Source: Planctomycetota bacterium (GTDB lineage: Bacteria > Planctomycetota > UBA1135 > GCA-002686595). From it: a stretch of DNA of 8,058 bases. Numbering within the stretch: the stretch's first letter is position 1; each line of letters starts with the position of its first letter. The stretch lies in contig JAJDES010000470.1 of assembly GCA_029259675.1 (NCBI GenBank), positions 1 through 8,058 of the forward strand, given 5' to 3'. Positions 7,120-8,058 of this stretch are shown here, one piece after another. The position numbers were made by a program, and so were the translations under genes. The notes below the pieces were generated by a model. It was given only the letters and a program-made list of their open reading frames with translations, had not been told where the DNA came from and did not search any database.

Positions 7120-7350
7120 GGGGGTACGAATGTCGTGGCTCGGGAAGTCCCGGTCCGGGGACCCATTGGGACTCTGGAACTCCAAGCTCGGGCTCCATTG
7201 ACAGAACCGATAAAGAAAGCCTGGGGCAGCCGGCACGCTCGCGCGATCGGGCTCCGTTGGTGATGTTCGCGCAGGGGCCGGGATCTGCGCAACCGCAAAA
7301 GGAAATCGCTTTGGGTGCCAGCCTAGCAGGGCGGCATTGAGCGTCCTGCC

Positions 7351-7366
7351 GGCCCGCGGGCGGGCC
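7351..7366. repeat. GC-only inverted repeat
   Basis: GGCCCG (7351-7356) and CGGGCC (7361-7366) form a perfect 6-bp stem with a CGGG loop. The site lies 4 bp before a TACAAT box. There is no T-run on either strand, so it is not a standard terminator. It could be an operator-like palindrome overlapping the promoter spacer, or GC-rich chance. Confidence 0.4.
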
Positions 7367-7370
7367 TGTC

Positions 7371-7376
7371 TACAAT
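7371..7376 (+). promoter_or_regulatory. Candidate -10 element TACAAT
   Basis: TACAAT differs from the sigma-70 consensus TATAAT by one base and is preceded by TG two bases upstream, close to an extended -10. No acceptable -35 lies at 16-18 bp; TTGAGC at 7337-7342 is 28 bp away, too far. If it works, transcription would start near 7383 and run rightward through the hairpins of the gene-free region. Confidence 0.22.
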
Positions 7377-7386
7377 TGGAGCCCGC

Positions 7387-7407
7387 CGGGTCTGGGAACA
7401 GGTCCCG
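7387..7407 (+). other. GNRA-tetraloop hairpin (GGAA)
   Basis: CGGGTCTG (7387-7394) pairs with CAGGTCCCG (7399-7407) around a GGAA loop, with one G-U pair and one bulged U. It would be the first stem of any transcript starting near 7383. GNRA loops are common in structured RNAs, but one such hairpin in GC-rich DNA can arise by chance. Confidence 0.3.
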
Positions 7408-7730
7408 CGAGCGTTGGCACGGCGGAAATCAGCAGCCAGGAGCCAATTGAAGCCCTTGGAGGCTGGCCGAGACTGCGAGCCATAGGCCGAATCGAAATCA
7501 GCGCTCCACCTCGAATCCCTCGAGATCCGTGCTCCGGAACAGCATCGGCGCGGATGAGTTGCGGTTCCTATCCTCAAATGGAGCCACTCGAGCCTTTGAC
7601 AGGGCATCGCTCCACACTAGAATTGCACGCCACTTTTTGCGGAAACCCATCTCTAGGGGTGGTGGGCTGCAAAGGTGGTATGGAGCCCCCAGTGCTCCGC
7701 CTGGGACGCCGGTGAAGGTTAGCGATTGTT

Positions 7731-7756
7731 TGCGGACTGACGGAAGTCAGACGGCA
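7731..7756 (+). other. Second GGAA-tetraloop hairpin
   Basis: CTGAC (7737-7741) and GTCAG (7746-7750) form a perfect stem capped by GGAA. The stem continues outward through an A-A mismatch, a G-C pair, a G-G mismatch and TGC/GCA, giving nine pairs over 26 bases. Symmetric purine mismatches are typical of internal loops in folded RNAs. I could not match it to SRP RNA, RNase P, tmRNA or a known riboswitch. Confidence 0.32.
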
Positions 7757-7890
7757 GGTGCGCGGACCGAATCGCGGCGCGTCCACAACAAGCTTTTGCG
7801 CTGGGTTCCTTGGCTGGAGTTGTTGGCTGGGTTTCTCGCTGGTAACGGTCTCGACGATGGCCCCATGGGCCGCGCCGGACCAACTTCAGC

Positions 7891-7930
7891 GGACCTGAAT
7901 GATAGCTCGCGGTCCGAACGATCACTCGCG
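7891..7930. repeat. Degenerate ~20-bp tandem duplication
   Basis: GGACCTGAATGATAGCTCGC (7891-7910) is followed at once by GGTCCGAACGATCACTCGC (7911-7929). The two align with one gap and four mismatches over about 20 bases. The first halves can also pair with each other as GGACC/GGTCC. It looks like an old duplication in noncoding DNA. Confidence 0.4.
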
Positions 7931-7966
7931 GCACTGGCGCTAGGAGGGGCTTCTGCCCATTAACTG

Positions 7967-8056
7967 CTAGTCAAGTGCCAGGGTACTCGGCGTTAGCCGC
8001 GTCCCGACAATTTCGAATTCAAGCAGCCCGGAGCGCAGCGTCGCGTTCTGTGGCGA
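7967..8056 (-). CDS. Possible C-terminal fragment of a gene entering from the right edge
   Basis: One minus-strand frame is open from the window edge to a TAG at 7967-7969 and gives 29 residues ending in LEFEIVGTRLTPSTLALD. About two thirds of its third codon positions are G or C and the residue mix is protein-like, with alternating hydrophobics suggesting a beta strand. The other two minus frames close within 13 and 22 codons. A weak GGGC/GCCC hairpin (loop TTCT) lies just past the stop near 7948-7959. The fragment is too short to name or confirm. Confidence 0.3.
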   Translation of the reverse strand, partial: SPQNATLRSGLLEFEIVGTRLTPSTLALD

Positions 8057-8058
8057 TC

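Larger units (their letters stand above)
7120..7966. other. Gene-free region of about 850 bp with several hairpins
   Basis: I find no convincing coding sequence on either strand. The longest frames (a 144-codon + frame from GTG 7529, and minus frames of 70-94 codons) lack ribosome sites, family motifs and a protein-like composition. The region contains a GCGCAG/CTGCGC hairpin (7269-7290), a palindrome (7351-7366), a -10-like TACAAT (7371-7376), two GGAA-tetraloop hairpins (7387-7407, 7731-7756), a GGAGC/GCTCC hairpin near 7682-7698, and a decayed tandem duplication (7891-7930). It must hold the promoter of the minus-strand cyclase gene, but I could not place one. It may encode a structured RNA or be a decayed gene. 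Confidence 0.6.

Noticed and set aside
7199..7215. GACAGAACCGATAA, similar to the 3' conserved box of RNase P RNA
   Set aside because: The 5' conserved GAGGAAAGTCC box and the rest of the RNA are absent, and the segment lies just upstream of the cyclase gene.
7120..7236. Upstream GTG start for the diguanylate cyclase (39 extra residues)
   Set aside because: The extension is Pro/Ser-rich with no SD and no domain, while MPTSARILL from ATG 7119 begins the receiver-like fold directly.
7459..7530. tRNA-Ser-like phrases (GGAGGCTGGCCGAG and CTCGAATCCCTCGAG)
   Set aside because: The 5' GGAGGCT has no matching acceptor strand downstream, no anticodon arm forms, and the T-loop lacks the GGTTCGA context.
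7664..7790. Cobalamin or c-di-GMP riboswitch-like fragments (GCCGGTGAA, GGGACGCC, GTCAGACGGCAGG)
   Set aside because: Individual phrases resemble conserved boxes, but the order, spacing and required partner boxes are missing.
7529..7963. 144-codon plus-strand frame in the gene-free region
   Set aside because: It starts at GTG without a ribosome site. The translation is Arg/Ser/Gly-rich with no domain-like pattern, and codon third positions show no clear bias.

Overview
The window looks like an ordinary chromosomal stretch from a GC-rich Gram-negative-type bacterium. That inference rests on a nucleotide-sugar pathway, an exported repeat protein with a classical signal peptide, mnmG, and a c-di-GMP enzyme. 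The secreted HEAT/TPR-like protein and the scarcity of Shine-Dalgarno sequences would fit Planctomycetota or another deep-branching phylum, but the sequence alone does not decide this. I see no phage genes, transposases, integrases, CRISPR arrays, tRNAs or rRNAs.

Layout, left to right. Bases 1-2157 (+) are the end of a surface-polysaccharide precursor operon. It holds a 5'-truncated NAD-dependent nucleotide-sugar epimerase/dehydratase, overlapped at TGATG by a complete WbpA-type UDP-N-acetylhexosamine 6-dehydrogenase. Bases 2214-3632 (-) encode a secreted, helical-repeat (HEAT/TPR-like) protein of unknown function, convergent with the dehydrogenase. A -10-like TAGAAT lies six bases before its GTG start, which suggests a leaderless mRNA. 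Bases 3726-3980 (-) hold a small 84-residue ORF with the best Shine-Dalgarno sequence in the window. It matches no family I recognise and is divergent from the next gene. Bases 4068-6068 (+) are mnmG (gidA), the tRNA U34 modification flavoenzyme, with both catalytic cysteines. Bases 6169-7119 (-) encode a diguanylate cyclase with an intact GGDEF motif and I-site behind a receiver-like domain that lacks the phospho-acceptor Asp. The ~100-bp gap between mnmG and this gene carries a short tandem repeat of CTGTGTCCCCAA type.

Bases 7120-7966 (about 850 bp) contain no convincing gene. They hold several good hairpins (two with GGAA tetraloops), an isolated -10-like TACAAT and a decayed 20-bp tandem duplication. 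This is the best place to look for an unannotated structured RNA. At the right edge a minus-strand reading frame (7967-8056) may be the C-terminus of another gene.

The first two genes plausibly act in one pathway, making UDP-uronic-acid-type sugar donors for exopolysaccharide or O-antigen. The remaining genes have no evident functional link to each other. I do not see a clear new multi-gene system. The most original items are the small SD-led ORF, the degenerate-receiver cyclase and the structured gene-free region.
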